Shown one piece after another: positions 37,101 through 47,520 of a stretch of DNA of 64,000 nt; position 1 is the stretch's first letter, and the number at the start of each line of letters is the position of its first letter. This DNA comes from Eucalyptus grandis (taxonomy: Eukaryota > Streptophyta > Magnoliopsida > Myrtales > Myrtaceae): contig NC_052614.1 in the NCBI RefSeq assembly GCF_016545825.1, positions 22,524,559 through 22,588,558 of the forward strand. Direction: 5' to 3'. The translations under genes and the position numbers were made by a program. The notes beneath the pieces are model-generated. The model was not told the origin of the DNA, searched no databases, and saw only the letters and a list, made by a program, of their open reading frames with translations.

Positions 37101-40100
37101 GTAAGTCTGGAAAGTTGTGAGCACCTGTTTTGTGGGCGGATCATTTGGTTTAATATAGGACTGACTCTCTGCCAGCAGGATTTCACTAAGTTTCTCTTCT
37201 TCCTTTCTTGGATTATTTGGAGGGAGTGCTTGGTGTAGCTCCAGGATCCAGCCCTTAAATTCTTGTTTGGAAGTAAGAGAAATGTAGAGATAGTAACCTA
37301 TTCAAACATGGACAGGATGCCTCTTGCTTTTGTCCTTTTCAATTTGTGGTGGATGTTTTAGGGATTTGAGTGCATGTCCTTTTAAGGGTTTAAATTTCCT
37401 CCTTATTGTTAAGATGAAAATTTATTGTTAGTGAGAACTGTTTAAGTACATGCTATACATTATGAACTGTTTAAGTACATCCTAACTGTTTAAGTACATG
37501 CTATCCAAATTTATTGAATAGGTTATGAACATATATTTTTGCATTGTCTTTGGATAAAGTTTATCAAGGAAGTGGATTTTCCAGCTCATCTTGTGTTTTG
37601 CTTCTACTTAGACATGTTTAGCACGATAAATGTGCTTTGTACTCTTAAACTCTGTTCATGTTTATGTTATGATTCCCTTTCCACATTACAAAATTGAGGT
37701 TACTTCACATGCTTGCTGAGACAGGTTGTGAATGATGGATTTCTAATTGCAGGTATGACCATTTGGCTAAAAGTGCTCCAGCTATATTAGATGATTCACT
37801 TTCTGCTGATTCCTATCTTAATGTCCTGTACATGCCATCTACATTCCCACGTTCAGAGATGTCTAGACGTTCATCAAACTCTGCAAATGACTCTGATTTC
37901 CTGGATTTGGAAGAGGGACCCCGAAGCAATCTAGATAGTACTCGGTATCTTGAATGTGTCAATTATCTACAGGAGGTAAACTAATCTTTGACACATATAA
38001 TCTGTATCTGGAATGCTTTAATTATTGATAGGATGTAGACTAGCCTTTGATATTTTATGTTGGCGTGATATTGACTTTGCTCTATTTCTCTTAGTTCGCA
38101 CCCTATGCGGGCTTTCTTAATGCAAATTGTCTGATTATTATTTGCATGCAGAACTTATGTATAGATGTATATGGAAGATTTATTGGTGCAACTTCCCCTC
38201 ATCTGTAGATTCTAGCAGAATATTTCTATTTGAAGCTTTTTTTGTGGGATACTTGGCTCTGGGTATATTTTGTATGTGGAAAATTGTCTTGACACCTATT
38301 GGTTGGGGCATTTGCAAAGTGGCTATGTCAATTTGGCAATTTAGCTCTTTTGCTTGTCATATTTGTGGAAATAGCCCTGCTGTTGATCTTCATTTGAGAT
38401 CTTTAATGAAGTCATCTAGATAGTAACTTCAGCGTATGGCTTGTCAAACAACTCCACTAGAAATCGCTAAAGTGAAGATGAACAGAAGGTTCAACTTCAA
38501 ATATTAAAAGTACAAAGTGTGTATGGACATTTTATCTTCCTTAAAGCTGTCATTAATTTTCTGGTTCATCCTTGCTTTCTTCCTTCCACTGAGAGCTCAT
38601 GACTGTATATTTTTTTGAAGTGCAGTATGCTCCGCAGCATTCGCTTAATTTTATATTTAGGCATGGCCATTTCAGGGACGGGTGTATGTTATTCTTTCCA
38701 CTGGTTGATGTTCCTACACCCGCTCAACCTTCAGGCCATGGTGTTGTTATTTCATCTCCACCTCCACAAAAATATGGGACAATTGATGATTTGTGTGACT
38801 ATTGCATTGGCTTTGGTGCCATGCCTGTTTTGGAAGAAGTAATTTCGTTGAGACTCTCATCAAGTTCAAAAGATGTGGTCAATCATACAAAAGCAGCCCT
38901 TGCTCGAATCTGCCTTTATTGTGAAACTCATAAGCATTTCAATTACTTAAACAAGTTTCAGGTATAATTTACTCATTGTGTAGTGAATTCTTTGGACTTT
39001 GGTGCATGCTTGCGAGAATATAGTCCTTTTTAGATGGTCAAGCAAATAGAGTGGCAATTTCATGTTATGCTGTCTATTTCATTAGTGGCAGTCGGCTTAT
39101 TTTGAAATTCTTTATGTTTTTATTTATGATTTAGTAGCACAATATTGTGAGCGTTAGGAACCCCCATGACCCCAAAAACAAAAATGTAAATGTTAAAACC
39201 TCAAATTTTTTTTTTTTACTTATTTTTTACCAAAAAAAAAAAACCTCATTTTTTTTTTTTTTTTTTTTTTTACTTACATGCAGTTGGATTAACCATGTGT
39301 CTTTTTAGCATACTGTTAACTTGTGGAACCAAAGGGTAACCATTAATTGGAAAAATGTTACTCCTTTTGATCCAGACTTCAACATGACATTCATGTTATT
39401 GGTGGTAATTAATATAAACGAGATTTCTAGGTGTGATTATTGCTGTTTACTATAAATTTTTTTAACTTTAGAGGAGATAATCATCACTTTTGTCCTGTCA
39501 GTTGAGAAACTGTGTTTTTACTTCCACAATAAGATTTACCTTTGCTCTTACATAAAGTTTTTCAATTCCACTAAGTATTTTTGTGAATATAACATAAAAT
39601 ATGTCTGCTTTAAATTGATTTTTTACATTGTGAGGCTACCTTTGTGTCAGTGATGATTATATTTATTGCCCTTTGTCCCCACTCCCAGCCCATATGCCAT
39701 TTGGGCTAATTTGCTGTGGTTAGGTTTGTCTTTTTGGCTCCAAACACTTCTTGGGGTTGTAATTAAGGTTCGCTTCACGAGTTAATTTCACTTCTCTCTG
39801 TGATTCAGGTTATCAAGAAGGACCACGTTGCAGCTGGGCTTTGCTGTATTCAACTATTCATGAATTCTGCCACGCAGGAAGAAGCCATCAAACATTTGGA
39901 GCATGCTAAGGTATTTTCTAGTATCTAAAGTGTGTTAGCTTTGTTTCACTGATAACTCTGGGCCTTTGTGCTTAGTGTATCACTTGTAAAAGATATATGC
40001 TGAGGGATTTTCTCATACTAGTTCCAGTACATTTGATTGTCATTTGGTGCTATCAATTTCTTCATCAAATGTGAGAATTCTGCTGCTGTGGAGAAATAAA

Positions 40101-43100
40101 CTCAAAAGAATATTGAAGTAGAGAAGATGGGGCCAACATGAAAGACAACCTTAACCTATGAGCAATTTAACAAATTGTAAAATTCTGACAGGTGTGGGTG
40201 TGTTGGACGTCCTGGTATACAAAGTAAGTAAGCAAGATAAATAATCATTTAGCAAAATGTACATACAATTCTATTGATGTTCAGTGATGATGTCAATATG
40301 TTCTCCTTTTGTATGTTCAAATTGTCTGCCAGACAACAGCTATTGAGGCTGTACATGAGGAAAAAATGTTGCTGACATTGTTTTTCTCTGATTTGGCAGG
40401 AAAAGATGAGTAAGCTTTGTAATGTAAAGAGAGTGGTTATGTAGCTTAAACTTGGTTGGCGATTGGTGTTCTTACTAGTTTGAATGAATTGTAGACTTAC
40501 TAGAAAGATATCTTTCTTATGAGTAATCTTGACCTGCAATTCATTTATGATGTAATTTCCTTCGACATGTAGATGCATTTTGATGAAGGTCTTTCAGCGC
40601 GACATAAAGGTGGAGATTCTACTAAAGTTGTCACAAAGGGCCTGAGAGGAAAAAGTGCTTCTGAAAAGCTCACTGAAGAAGGACTTGTCAAATTTTCTGC
40701 CCGTGTGGCAATACAAGTAAATAATTATATTTGCTTTCTAGTGGTCTCTTTTCTCTGCTCCTCAAAAGCATCTGTACTGGCAATATGATTACCTATTTGA
40801 AATGGTTTTCCATCGACACATTGAAATGCTCTGCAAGAAAATAGGATTCTCAGTTGGAAAGTTCTTGAATGACAGAGAATGTGCTGTTGCAAATGACCAT
40901 CATTTCTGTGTGAAATCATAATTGAAGCTTGATGTCTACTTACTAGTCGATTAGTTCTTTGAATCTGGGTCTGTGCAATGTACTTTAGAAACCTTTTCCT
41001 CTGTGCTTGTATATGTCCTCTCTTTTTCTGCCACATGCACTTAAAAGGGAATGGATAACTCTTTTAGAGATAATTAGCACCTGAGAACTGAAAAGGAATA
41101 TTCAAACTTTTCCTTAGCATTTATCAGACTATATAACGTACATAATTTGATGTTAAAAGAGCCTTCCAGTTTGAAGTTTCGAGCTCTTTTTGGCAATTTA
41201 GTAGTCGATCAACTGACATCTTTGCTGTGGATTAATAATCTCCCAGATGGATGTTGTCAAATCATTCAATGACTCAGATGGGCCCCAATGGAAGCATTCT
41301 CTTTTTGGGAACCCAAATGACCCTGACACGTTCAGGTTTGTTCCTTCTTCAGATGAAAGTGCTCAAACCAAAATCTAAACATACTGTCCTTTGAAGAAAA
41401 TATGTTTTCTCATGGAAATTGGGAACTTTCTTTTTTGTCTGGTTTGGAGCTTTGGATAAGTCCACATTCATACTCATGGATGTATTACATTTTATCAAGA
41501 GAGGTGTTGTTGGAAAAGTCATAAAGCTGCTCTCTCCAAAGTTGTCTGAACTTGAATGACATTTCTTTGCCTAACATGTCAGTCCATCATAATTATATAG
41601 CTGTGAAAGCTGAATATGCAACAGCAATCCTTAGACCTTGCCTGCATTTAATTAAGACTCTCGTAATGATAAGTAAAACGTCGCATATTTTAGACCTAAC
41701 TTTCCTGATTACTTCTAGGGTTAATATCTGAAAAACCCCAAAGTGGTACACTTGTGATAAATTTATTCCAAACTATTTTTTTGAACACCAAAAATCCAAA
41801 ACCGGTATACTTTTGACAAATTTACTTCAAACTGATACACTAGTGATAAATTTACCCTTTGTTAGTTTTCGTTAAATTTTACTATAAAATTATTAAGTTA
41901 AATAATATGTGACAGTTGACTGGTATACCAATTTAAATTTATCTCAAATTATTTTTTTGACCAACAAAAACTCTAAACTAGTATACCTTTGACAAATTTA
42001 CCTAAATTGGTATACTTGTGACAAATTTACCCTTTATTAGTTTTTGTTAAATTTTACTATAAAATTATTAAGTTAAATAATATGTGATAGTTGACTAATA
42101 ATACCAATTTGGGATTTTGCACTCCGTTTGTCATGATTAACAATTTTTGTGATTTTTTTGTGGTATTAATCCAATTTAGCGGAGGGTATATTTGTCATAA
42201 ATTTACTAGTTTTTGATTTTTGTGGTCTAATAAATTAGTTTGGGTAAATTTTCATAAATGTACTAGTTTATGGTTTTTTATGGTTAGTCGGGGTAAATTT
42301 GTCATAAGTGTATCGGTTTGGGGTTTTTTATGGTCAAAAAAATAGTTTTGGGTAAATTTGTCATACAAGTGTACCAATTTGGGGTACTTCTAAAATCTTT
42401 ACCAAAAAAAAAAAAAAAAAAAAACCCTTACATCTAATTTTTGGTTTTGACTTTTAAATAGTACTTATCCTAATTTTTGCATTTCCTGTTTGTATATATT
42501 GAAAGTTTTCTGGTGTTTTGTGATAAGTAAAAGTCTAATTGTGAGTATCACAAAATTTAGAAAAAGTAAAGCTTAAAACCACTCCATACAAACCAATGAG
42601 AAATAGTTACTAAGAGGCTTTGTTGTCATTCGGAAAGTGAAACATATCGATATGTCTTGAAAGAGAGACTTTATGTGATGTTGTTCTCTCTTTATGAATT
42701 GCAGGAGAAGGTGTGAGATTGCAGAGACTCTTGCTGAGAGGAACTTCGATTTGGCTTTTCAAGTGATATATGAATTTAACCTCCCTGGTAACTAAAAATG
42801 ACTTCTTTTGGCACGAGCTGTCTATATATTCAACTGTACTTTAGTTGTGTTGCTGAGCTAATACTAATATATCATACAGCCGTGGATATTTATGCTGCGG
42901 TAGCTGCATCACTTGCGGAAAGGAAAAAAGGAGGCCAGTTGACAGAGTTTTTCCGAAATATCAAAGGCACTATTGTTTATGACGACTGGGATCAGGTGAT
43001 ATAATGTCCATAAAAAACATGATAGCATGGCACTTAGCTGGTTTAAGTTTCCAAAGCAGTTCACATAAAATGTTAGGGAAACATTCATCAGATGCAGCTA

Positions 43101-46100
43101 TTAGGGCATAACAATGATTAATGCTAGTGCTGACATTGTTAAACTTGTTAGGAGAAAGTCAATGTTGAGGTTCAAACACTTTAAGCTTCTCCTTTTTCTT
43201 TCTCAAGCTATTTGAAATTCCCACTTGATTTTTGGAGATTTACCTGTTATGTTTACTAGAAATATGCAATTAACGTGGTACTGCTGACCTGGGTGTTGAA
43301 GGTCAACAATACCACTGCAAATCCTTTGGGTGATTTGCTCGAGTTTTATGTGTCAATTTACAATTTTTTGCAATGTTTCTTCTCTTGTATTCTGCAAAAT
43401 CTTGTTAGAAGATGAGTAGCAAAGCCTTTTCTATGTCATCTTCATCTCAATAAACATTATCTTTGGAACATTTTGTAGGTGTTAGGAGCTGCCATAAACG
43501 TATATGCAAATAAGCACAAAGAACGTCCTGACCGTTTGATAGACATGTTAACCAGCAGCCACAGGTATGATTTAGTTTGTCTTACCATGGACTTTATCAT
43601 GGATCTCTTATGTGTTTATGGAAGACAGAGAAATCATGGCAATTTTTGTGAATAATACACTTCATTATTCCTAGTAGGTGTAGGTTTCTTGTCCCAATGT
43701 CGTATATATCATGTCCTTTAATTGCTTTTTCCTCTAGGAGAATTATCTGGTAATTCGAAAAGCAAAGTTGAGTTAACCATTCTACTGGGAATAGAAGGAT
43801 GTTTGGCAATAATCGGAAGGCTACTCATATAATGGATAGAAATCTCTTCCAATGAAGATGTGAGAGAAGATGTTAACTGATCATGCAAGTGGGGACGCGT
43901 GAATTGTTGCATTTTGTTAGGATCCAATGATCTGTTCTTCAGCATGTTAGGTAAAAATTAGCCTTTTAGTGGGGCTGGGTTGAATTATTGTTAAAATGTG
44001 GCGTATCCACGTTGGGCATTATTTTGGCTTATTAGTTGCTTCGATTTGATGATATAGCTGATGCAGTTATTCATTTCTTTATCTTTTCGAGGGTTTTGAC
44101 AATAGTCCAAATTTAATGATTTTGCTAACAGAAAGGTGCTGGCTTGCGTGATCTGTGGTCGCCTCAAAAGTGCATTCCAAATTGCTTCACGGAGTGGAAG
44201 TGTTGCTGACGTGCAATATGTAGCACATCAGGTTATTTCCCTTCTCAATTTAGGTTAAAAGTTTCCAAGAATTTATACCTGTATCCTTGTCAAACTTACA
44301 AAACCAAAACCACACTAGAAAGTCACCTTTCTAACCGATAGGCCTAGTTTTTCTCATTTCTAGTTGTTTGTTCTTTTAACCTTGGAAATGTTAAAGACGT
44401 TTTTTATGGTAGTATTGCATGGCTGAAAAATAGTAACATGATGGTGATTCATGGGTTATAGTACACCGGACATTCTGGGCTTTGATCATCTTCTGATTGC
44501 CATGTTGAAACTTGTGAAAAGGATCCTGGCATTCTTTCCTGATGCATTGGTAATAATAGGGAAGAGGATCTCTCCTTACAATCGATATCCTATCTAGAAA
44601 TGCAATGCTCTTCAGAGGATTTGTAGGGAGCTGACACATATTCCATTCCTTGGCTGACTCATGTCCCACTTCAAATTTCTGTTCCTTTCCCTTTTTTTCC
44701 TTCTCTGACAGATGTAACATTCTCATCATATTTTCAATGCATTTATTTAAAAAAAAAATAAAATTGTTCTTTAGTTTAATATGGACTTTCCTAATTTGTG
44801 TACAACCTTTATGGACTTTTGACCATATTGTCCTTTTTCTTAATTATCCACTCTATATTGGAAAAAAATTAATTTCCTTGAAAGTTTAAGATTGATTATA
44901 TATTTTTATATATATCCTGTTAGTGTATGTCAAAGAAATACATCTATGATTCCATTTCCTTTTTCCACCTATTATCATTTTGTTAGAATCAAAGTAACAT
45001 TCTTTCCTGTTGATCATCTCCTTTTTCATTGTGAGTTTGCTTTCAAGCTTTGGAATCATATCCTAGTCTAAGGTGGCATTGATGATGCCAAGTCATGCCA
45101 TCCATCTTTTTAGCTGTTGGAATGTTAACAATAGAAGGCTCAATTTCTAAGAAGTCTTAAAAGTGCTGTACCACTTTGTTTCACATGGTGCATTGTGAAG
45201 GAATGCAACAGACGATTGTTTGAGGTTTTTGGAATCCTCTGTTGCTTCTGTCTTCAATTCTTTTATTTGGCTTTGGACATCTTGCTTTAACTTCTTGTAG
45301 TCTTGTGATGTTGTTTTCCATTTTTTCCTTTTACGTTGATGATGTATTTGAATTTTTTATTCTAATAAAATCCTTTATTATCTGTAAAAAAAAAAAAAAA
45401 AATCACGGATATCTTTAAAAATAGCACAAATAAGAAGCATGCATCATTTATTTTACTTCTTCCATATTGCTACAGAATATCACAGAAGCCCAAATGTAAT
45501 TAACTAATACTGACCCTAGAGATAACTTTTGTAATAACCAACCCTATTTAGGAGGAGTTTTTAAAATTTCCTACATTTGAGAATCCTTGTAATCGATATT
45601 GCATTACCAAAGTTCAAGAAATTAACAGAGAAGATTTGATAGACTAATTGACAAAATTAAAAGTGATTAAATGAATACCTTTAAACTCAATGAAACTTCT
45701 GCAATCTAGATATTGGTGCCTACATAATGATTTTCCCCTTATCCCAATCAGATGAAGGACAATGATTACCAAAATCAGTAGAAGAAATTGAAACTATCAT
45801 TTCCCAAAGTAAGAATGATCACTTTTATTGTTAAGAGTAGCAATTTGATCTTCACAGTTTAAAAAACAAGGGAAGGAGAGCTTCTGAGTCAATGGTTATT
45901 TTTGGTTCTTGTATTGTTTTTCGCTTTATTGAGTTAAACTGATATAAGTTAAAAAAAAAATGAGATAAAAGGTATCTAATGAAATCAATAAGTGACACTG
46001 GAAGAGCTCTTCTTACATATCATTTTATTGGCTGGTAAAAGATCATGATATAAATGATCTTCAAAATGTGGGGAAAAAAAAGGATGATGAATAGCAATTA

Positions 46101-46610
46101 AAATTGGTACGAGAATACATGCATGCTGATTTTGCACTTCTTACAAAATTGTTGATTGCATTCTTTGAAAGACATAGTTCAGTCTAGATCTTCCTATGCA
46201 GAGGACAGGTTTTCTTACTCATGTCCAAGCATTTTGTTACTAATCACTGATCCATGTGTTGCATCTCAATCTTCCTTGTCATTCCTTTTTCTATGAGAAA
46301 GGAGGTTTTGACATAGAGGCACAGCTACATGAATCCCCTTTTGTCCATGTTTCAAAGTGAATTCACTTTCTTCACTGACCTTGATTTCATAACTTACAAT
46401 TGGTCCAAATGCCAACAATTCAAAGTTATCACTTACCAACAGTTGCGTTGCTTGATGCTGTGCCTGCTGGTATTGTTGATGAATTTGTGAGAGAGCCAGT
46501 TATTCTTTTGGATCCTGAAATGCTATGCCGACTCTTTTCTGCAGGCATTACATGCAAATGCTCTCCCTGTGCTTGATATGTGCAAGCAATGGTTAGCCCA
46601 ATATATGTAA
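7280..46610 (+). CDS. Spastizin-like protein (plant ZFYVE26/SPG15 homologue), 36 exons
   Basis: Exons: 7280-8196, 10777-10921, 11464-11739, 11899-12066, 12169-12384, 12753-12847, 13714-13888, 15393-15817, 16909-17032, 19230-19325, 19448-19519, 19958-20096, 23364-23517, 23598-23965, 24945-25405, 25475-25819, 30354-30578, 30718-30808, 30952-31029, 31145-31435, 31524-31721, 31914-32401, 33366-33527, 33871-34200, 34280-34362, 34458-34562, 37753-37975, 38626-38961, 39809-39910, 40573-40716, 41247-41335, 42705-42787, 42880-42995, 43479-43564, 44132-44231, 46545-46610 (TAA). The total is 7572 nt, about 2523 residues, close to human spastizin (about 2540). Every intron is GT-AG. The frame is consistent apart from one extra base in exon 12 and one missing base in exon 22. 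The C-terminal 600 residues align by eye with human spastizin. The FYVE finger is absent. In animals spastizin works with spatacsin and AP-5 in lysosome reformation; the same role in plants is inferred. ATG 7280 is the only in-frame start after the leader. Confidence 0.92.
8197..10776 (+). other. Intron 1 (2.6 kb)
   Basis: Donor GTATGT at 8197, acceptor TAG at 10774..10776. Mostly AT-rich intron sequence with a duplicated phrase around 8750-8800 (TTAGATTAGGCCCTTTTTGTGAAGG twice). It holds a short antisense retroelement tail at 9712..9785. No gene is seen. Confidence 0.75.
9712..9785 (-). repeat. Antisense 3'-end remnant of a TTG-tailed SINE/RTE-type LINE
   Basis: GCAGCAGCAGCAATTACACTGATG followed by CATCCCACCGAGTGGGGTC and AGCTACACGAATT resembles, in reverse complement, the common plant 3' end (GTAGCC..CCCCAC..GTGGGA..GGCTTTG then TTG repeats) of RTE-type LINEs and related SINEs. 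Only the terminal part is present. The family is called from memory of the motif. Confidence 0.4.
13889..15392 (+). other. Intron 7 (1.5 kb)
   Basis: Donor GTCATC, acceptor GCAG. Contains the TC/CA microsatellite; otherwise ordinary T-rich intron DNA with no recognised element. Confidence 0.7.
14246..14278. repeat. Compound microsatellite (TC)n-(CA)n
   Basis: Nine TC units run directly into seven CA units within intron 7 of the spastizin-like gene. It is likely length-variable between individuals. Confidence 0.9.
15393..25819 (+). CDS. Spastizin-like gene, exons 8-16 (residues about 665-1392)
   Basis: Nine exons of helical protein, including HFIEDWEWRLSILQQLLPLY (exon 8), LELSEWVDTAFKRAS (exon 9), MIEDAYRSKRQFLSGKLYNL (exons 13-14) and LLTRLVFDRGNTDAAAKVAE (exon 15). 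Exon 16 holds a charged region (REHDSDTESELDES) that is probably a disordered linker. Exon 12 (19958..20096) must be entered in phase 0 after LELLDQ and left in phase 0, yet it is 139 nt. Its first half reads AQVMLSEIYPGKSPK in one frame and its second half GGPTYWDQIHEAGVISVS in another, the switch falling in AAAAA at 19999..20003. All other junctions fit. Confidence 0.85.
17195..18330 (+). mobile_element. Degenerate LINE (non-LTR) reverse transcriptase remnant in intron 9
   Basis: Broken frames in sense orientation spell pieces of plant LINE ORF2: GKAYDKVPRQLWR at about 17275, then YGTIIF, then LADDVVLQD at about 17500 (the A/F-x-DD active-site motif of reverse transcriptases), then MSVSEMWMLSWVGE at about 17909, IQERIGVIEIDIRWEKL, and a VWARRLLGVPLRRC ending. 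The last pieces match the C-terminal (MRMLRW..RWFGHVQRRP) part of RTE-like plant LINEs. Many stops and frame changes show that it is dead. Confidence 0.6.
19999..20003 (+). other. Apparent +1 frameshift in A5 run, exon 12
   Basis: Read from the acceptor at 19957, the frame enters a TGA about 20 bases past GGTGGTCCTACC. The frame that stays open to the donor at 20096, and continues into exon 13, is offset by one base, with the change at the AAAAA run. One A too many explains both halves. It may be a homopolymer sequencing error or a real null mutation. Confidence 0.7.
20258..20393. mobile_element. Small MITE with 15-bp TIRs, intron 12
   Basis: ATGTTAACAAGTGCC at 20258 is repeated exactly in reverse complement ending at 20393, and the arms remain similar further in (CAAGGGCACTT versus CTAGGACACT). 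The 136-bp unit is almost entirely foldback. A target duplication could not be fixed. Confidence 0.55.
20401..20436. repeat. AT/GT microsatellite-like run
   Basis: ATATATACATATATGTATGTACATATATATAT immediately follows the small MITE in intron 12. Confidence 0.7.
20870..22065 (-). mobile_element. Degenerate LINE remnant, antisense, in intron 12
   Basis: On the minus strand, PPRVSCFGIGRKNFF (about 21590-21545) and WKERNKRAFEEEEYS (about 21110-21065) match the zinc-finger-RVT tail of plant LINEs, where ...VPPRVSFFAW... is followed by IWKERNRRAFE. The pieces are in the right order and spacing but broken by stops. This explains much of the 3.3 kb intron. Confidence 0.55.
22073..22109 (+). repeat. 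Poly(A) tract, 37 A
   Basis: An uninterrupted run of 37 A after CCCCACCCCACCC. It is in the wrong orientation to be the tail of the adjoining antisense LINE, so it may be the tail of another insertion or simple slippage. Confidence 0.8.
26848..27873. mobile_element. TIR element (PIF/Harbinger-like ends) with GC-rich tandem core, intron 16
   Basis: The left end GGGTGCGTTTGGGAACG at 26848 and the right end ATTCCAAACGCACCC at 27873 are inverted repeats, flanked on both sides by ATA (26845..26847 and 27874..27876), a 3-bp target duplication as in Harbinger-like elements. The 1026-bp interior has AT-rich shoulders and a very CpG-rich core at about 27070-27560. Part of the core (about 27090-27230) is a tandem repeat of roughly 45 bp containing GGTCGCCGGACGTCGGGCGA. 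The long open frames on both strands in the core reflect base composition, not coding. Confidence 0.7.
29198..30240. mobile_element. Second TIR element in intron 16 (MULE-like)
   Basis: TTGCAATTAAGTC...TTTTAATTGGTGCAATTGA near 29210-29260 recurs in reverse complement as TCAATCGCACCAATTAAAA...GACTTAATTGCTG near 30185-30226. Arms are about 80 bp with some mismatches, the interior is about 0.9 kb and GC-richer, and the total is about 1.04 kb. Exact ends and target duplication were not settled. No transposase is seen. Confidence 0.5.
30354..32401 (+). CDS. Spastizin-like gene, exons 17-22 (residues about 1392-1849)
   Basis: Exons 17-21 give LIDEGKLMDALALSDRFL, KYMHGWELDAALDILTMC, then a segment containing GPAEASRFLSSLRDSEDALP and LPLPWQQRCSSLHEHPRLIL. 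This last segment matches the part of human spastizin just before its FYVE finger. Exon 22 contains a basic disordered stretch (SKPKTRAGASTRSS; SKDVQRKRKSSGL) where the animal protein carries the FYVE finger. No CxxC pairs or RHHC-type motif are present. Exon 22 is 488 nt, one short of frame: its end reads as codons for FK only if one base is added in the CCC run at 32380..32382. Confidence 0.86.
32380..32382 (+). other. Apparent -1 frameshift in C3 run, exon 22
   Basis: Up to HRYESA the frame is certain. Exon 23 starts in phase 0 (ALLSLCSDEIVSAKSAL). With the sequence as given, exon 22 would end in phase 2 and exon 23 would be misread. A missing base at the CCC run restores a proline and lets the exon end ...LFK in phase 0. 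Like the exon 12 case, it sits in a homopolymer. Confidence 0.65.
33366..46610 (+). CDS. Spastizin-like gene, exons 23-36: conserved C-terminal solenoid (residues about 1850-2523)
   Basis: This is the best-conserved part and the basis of the identification. Exons 24-25 give CKKCKIDVFPVWNAWGHAL followed by QARVKFKQALQLY, matching the human KCKLD-x-AWGMACLKAGN-x-AREKF region. TRYLECVNYLQE (exon 27) matches human TYYQECLFYL. SLFGNPNDPDTFRRRC, FDLAFQVIYEFNLPAVDIY and RKVLACVICGRLKSAFQIAS (exons 31-35) match LFGNN, FGIAFRVLQDFQL and KVRAYLICCKLRSAYLIA. The end, PVLDMCKQWLAQYM, matches human VVQDICAQWL. Alignments are by eye against remembered human sequence. All fourteen exons join in frame with GT-AG introns. 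Confidence 0.93.
34563..37752 (+). other. Intron 26 (3.2 kb) with a probable LINE remnant
   Basis: Donor GTAAGA, acceptor GCAG. A sense-strand fragment at about 36990-37235 reads WWDKVELPAF and, after a break, SLESCEHLFCGRIIW and SWIIWRECLV. This is the pattern of the zinc-finger-RVT tail of plant LINEs (SCEHLFxxCxxxxxIW then IWxxR). A G-rich stretch at about 35820-35910 (GGGGTGTGGGGTGGGG) is unexplained. Confidence 0.45.
39200..39272. repeat. Poly(T)/poly(A) low-complexity run in intron 28
   Basis: T9, A13 and T22 runs lie close together in the intron between exons 28 and 29. Simple sequence only. Confidence 0.7.
41715..42412. mobile_element. TIR element with internal tandem repeat, intron 31
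   Basis: The left end (AAACCCCAAAGTGGTACACTTG at about 41735) and the right end (GTGTACCAATTTGGGG at about 42369) are inverted repeats that continue inward for over 60 bp, through CAAACTATTTTTTTGA and its complement. Inside, a unit of 175 bp (AAATTTACCCTTTGTTAGTT... starting at 41848 and again at 42023) is repeated in direct orientation with few changes. No coding frame is visible. The end is marked by an A-run at about 42402. Confidence 0.55.
44232..46544 (+). other. Intron 35 (2.3 kb)
   Basis: Donor GTTATT, acceptor GCAG before the short last coding exon. Holds the LINE tail; the rest is AT-rich. Confidence 0.75.
44990..45402 (+). mobile_element. LINE 3'-end remnant with poly(A) tail, intron 35
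   Basis: LLFHCEFAFKLWNHIL (about 45019-45066) and KECNRRLFE (about 45199-45225) match the zinc-finger-RVT tail of plant LINEs. About 160 bases later AATAAAATCC is followed by an A17 tail at 45386..45402. Order, strand and tail all fit a 5'-truncated sense insertion. Confidence 0.6.
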
Positions 46611-47520
46611 ATTCTAGCTCATGCAGATGAGGGTTTAATCCAGTTGCTTTTGCCTAACGCTTGCACATCTGACGGGCTTGCAACTCTGTGAAGAGCATTT
46701 CAGAATATTAGGGCCATTATGCTCATCAGAGTACTGATATTCATTTGAAAGCATGCTATTACTTTCGTTTCAAGTCTTGATGCGATGATTTGAGGAACCG
46801 TCCAAGTCTTTTCAGGTAAAGAAAACTTGTGATGGACAACCATTTTATTGGGAGGCCTGCCATGGGCAAAGCATCTGTATGTGGGACCTATGGAGCTTTA
46901 CTTATGCTTCGGCATTGGGAATGTCCAAGCAGAGTCAAATTTTTGCGGGAAAATGTAATTAGACCGGAAAGACATTATGGGGAGCTTTGCAACTTTTGGG
47001 CTCAGTGAAAGCTGTATTGCTCGTGCGACTTGATGATCAAACATTATATATATACAGTAGCTGCTTTTATATTGAAATAATCCCAGTGCCAAATATAGTG
47101 ACGGTGTTTGGCTACATGGTGGGCTTGTCTGAAAAAGAGATGATGCCAGTGGTGTGGAAATATGATTTTGTACAGATGGCCTTTTCAAGCAAGTTGGCCT
47201 CCTGAACCTGTTTGTGTCACTGCAGTGTTTGTTTTTTGTTTTTGTTTATGGGTCGAAATTGCGGTGTATGGTTTGATCGCTCGACTTGTTTTCCTTGAAA
47301 GGACGTGCATGAGACATAATAAGAATGCGGCTGCTTTATTTGAAGAAATAAATCTTGTTTTGATCTCCTCACTTGCATTGTGTTGCGAAACGGGTTACAT
47401 TGTTGAGGATAATCATACAGCCCAATTCTTGGGATATCCATTGGTTGCTCCATTTTGGAGACTAAATTGAGTTTCCATGGAGGCAGAAGTGATTACGTTA
47501 TGTATGTTTGTCAGTTTGGA
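46611..47520 (+). other. 3' UTR and 3' flank of the spastizin-like gene
   Basis: After TAA 46608..46610 no second gene begins nearby. An AATAAA at about 47347 is a candidate poly(A) signal, giving a 3' UTR of up to about 0.75 kb. Open frames at 46987-47470 on the plus strand have no family resemblance. Confidence 0.4.
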
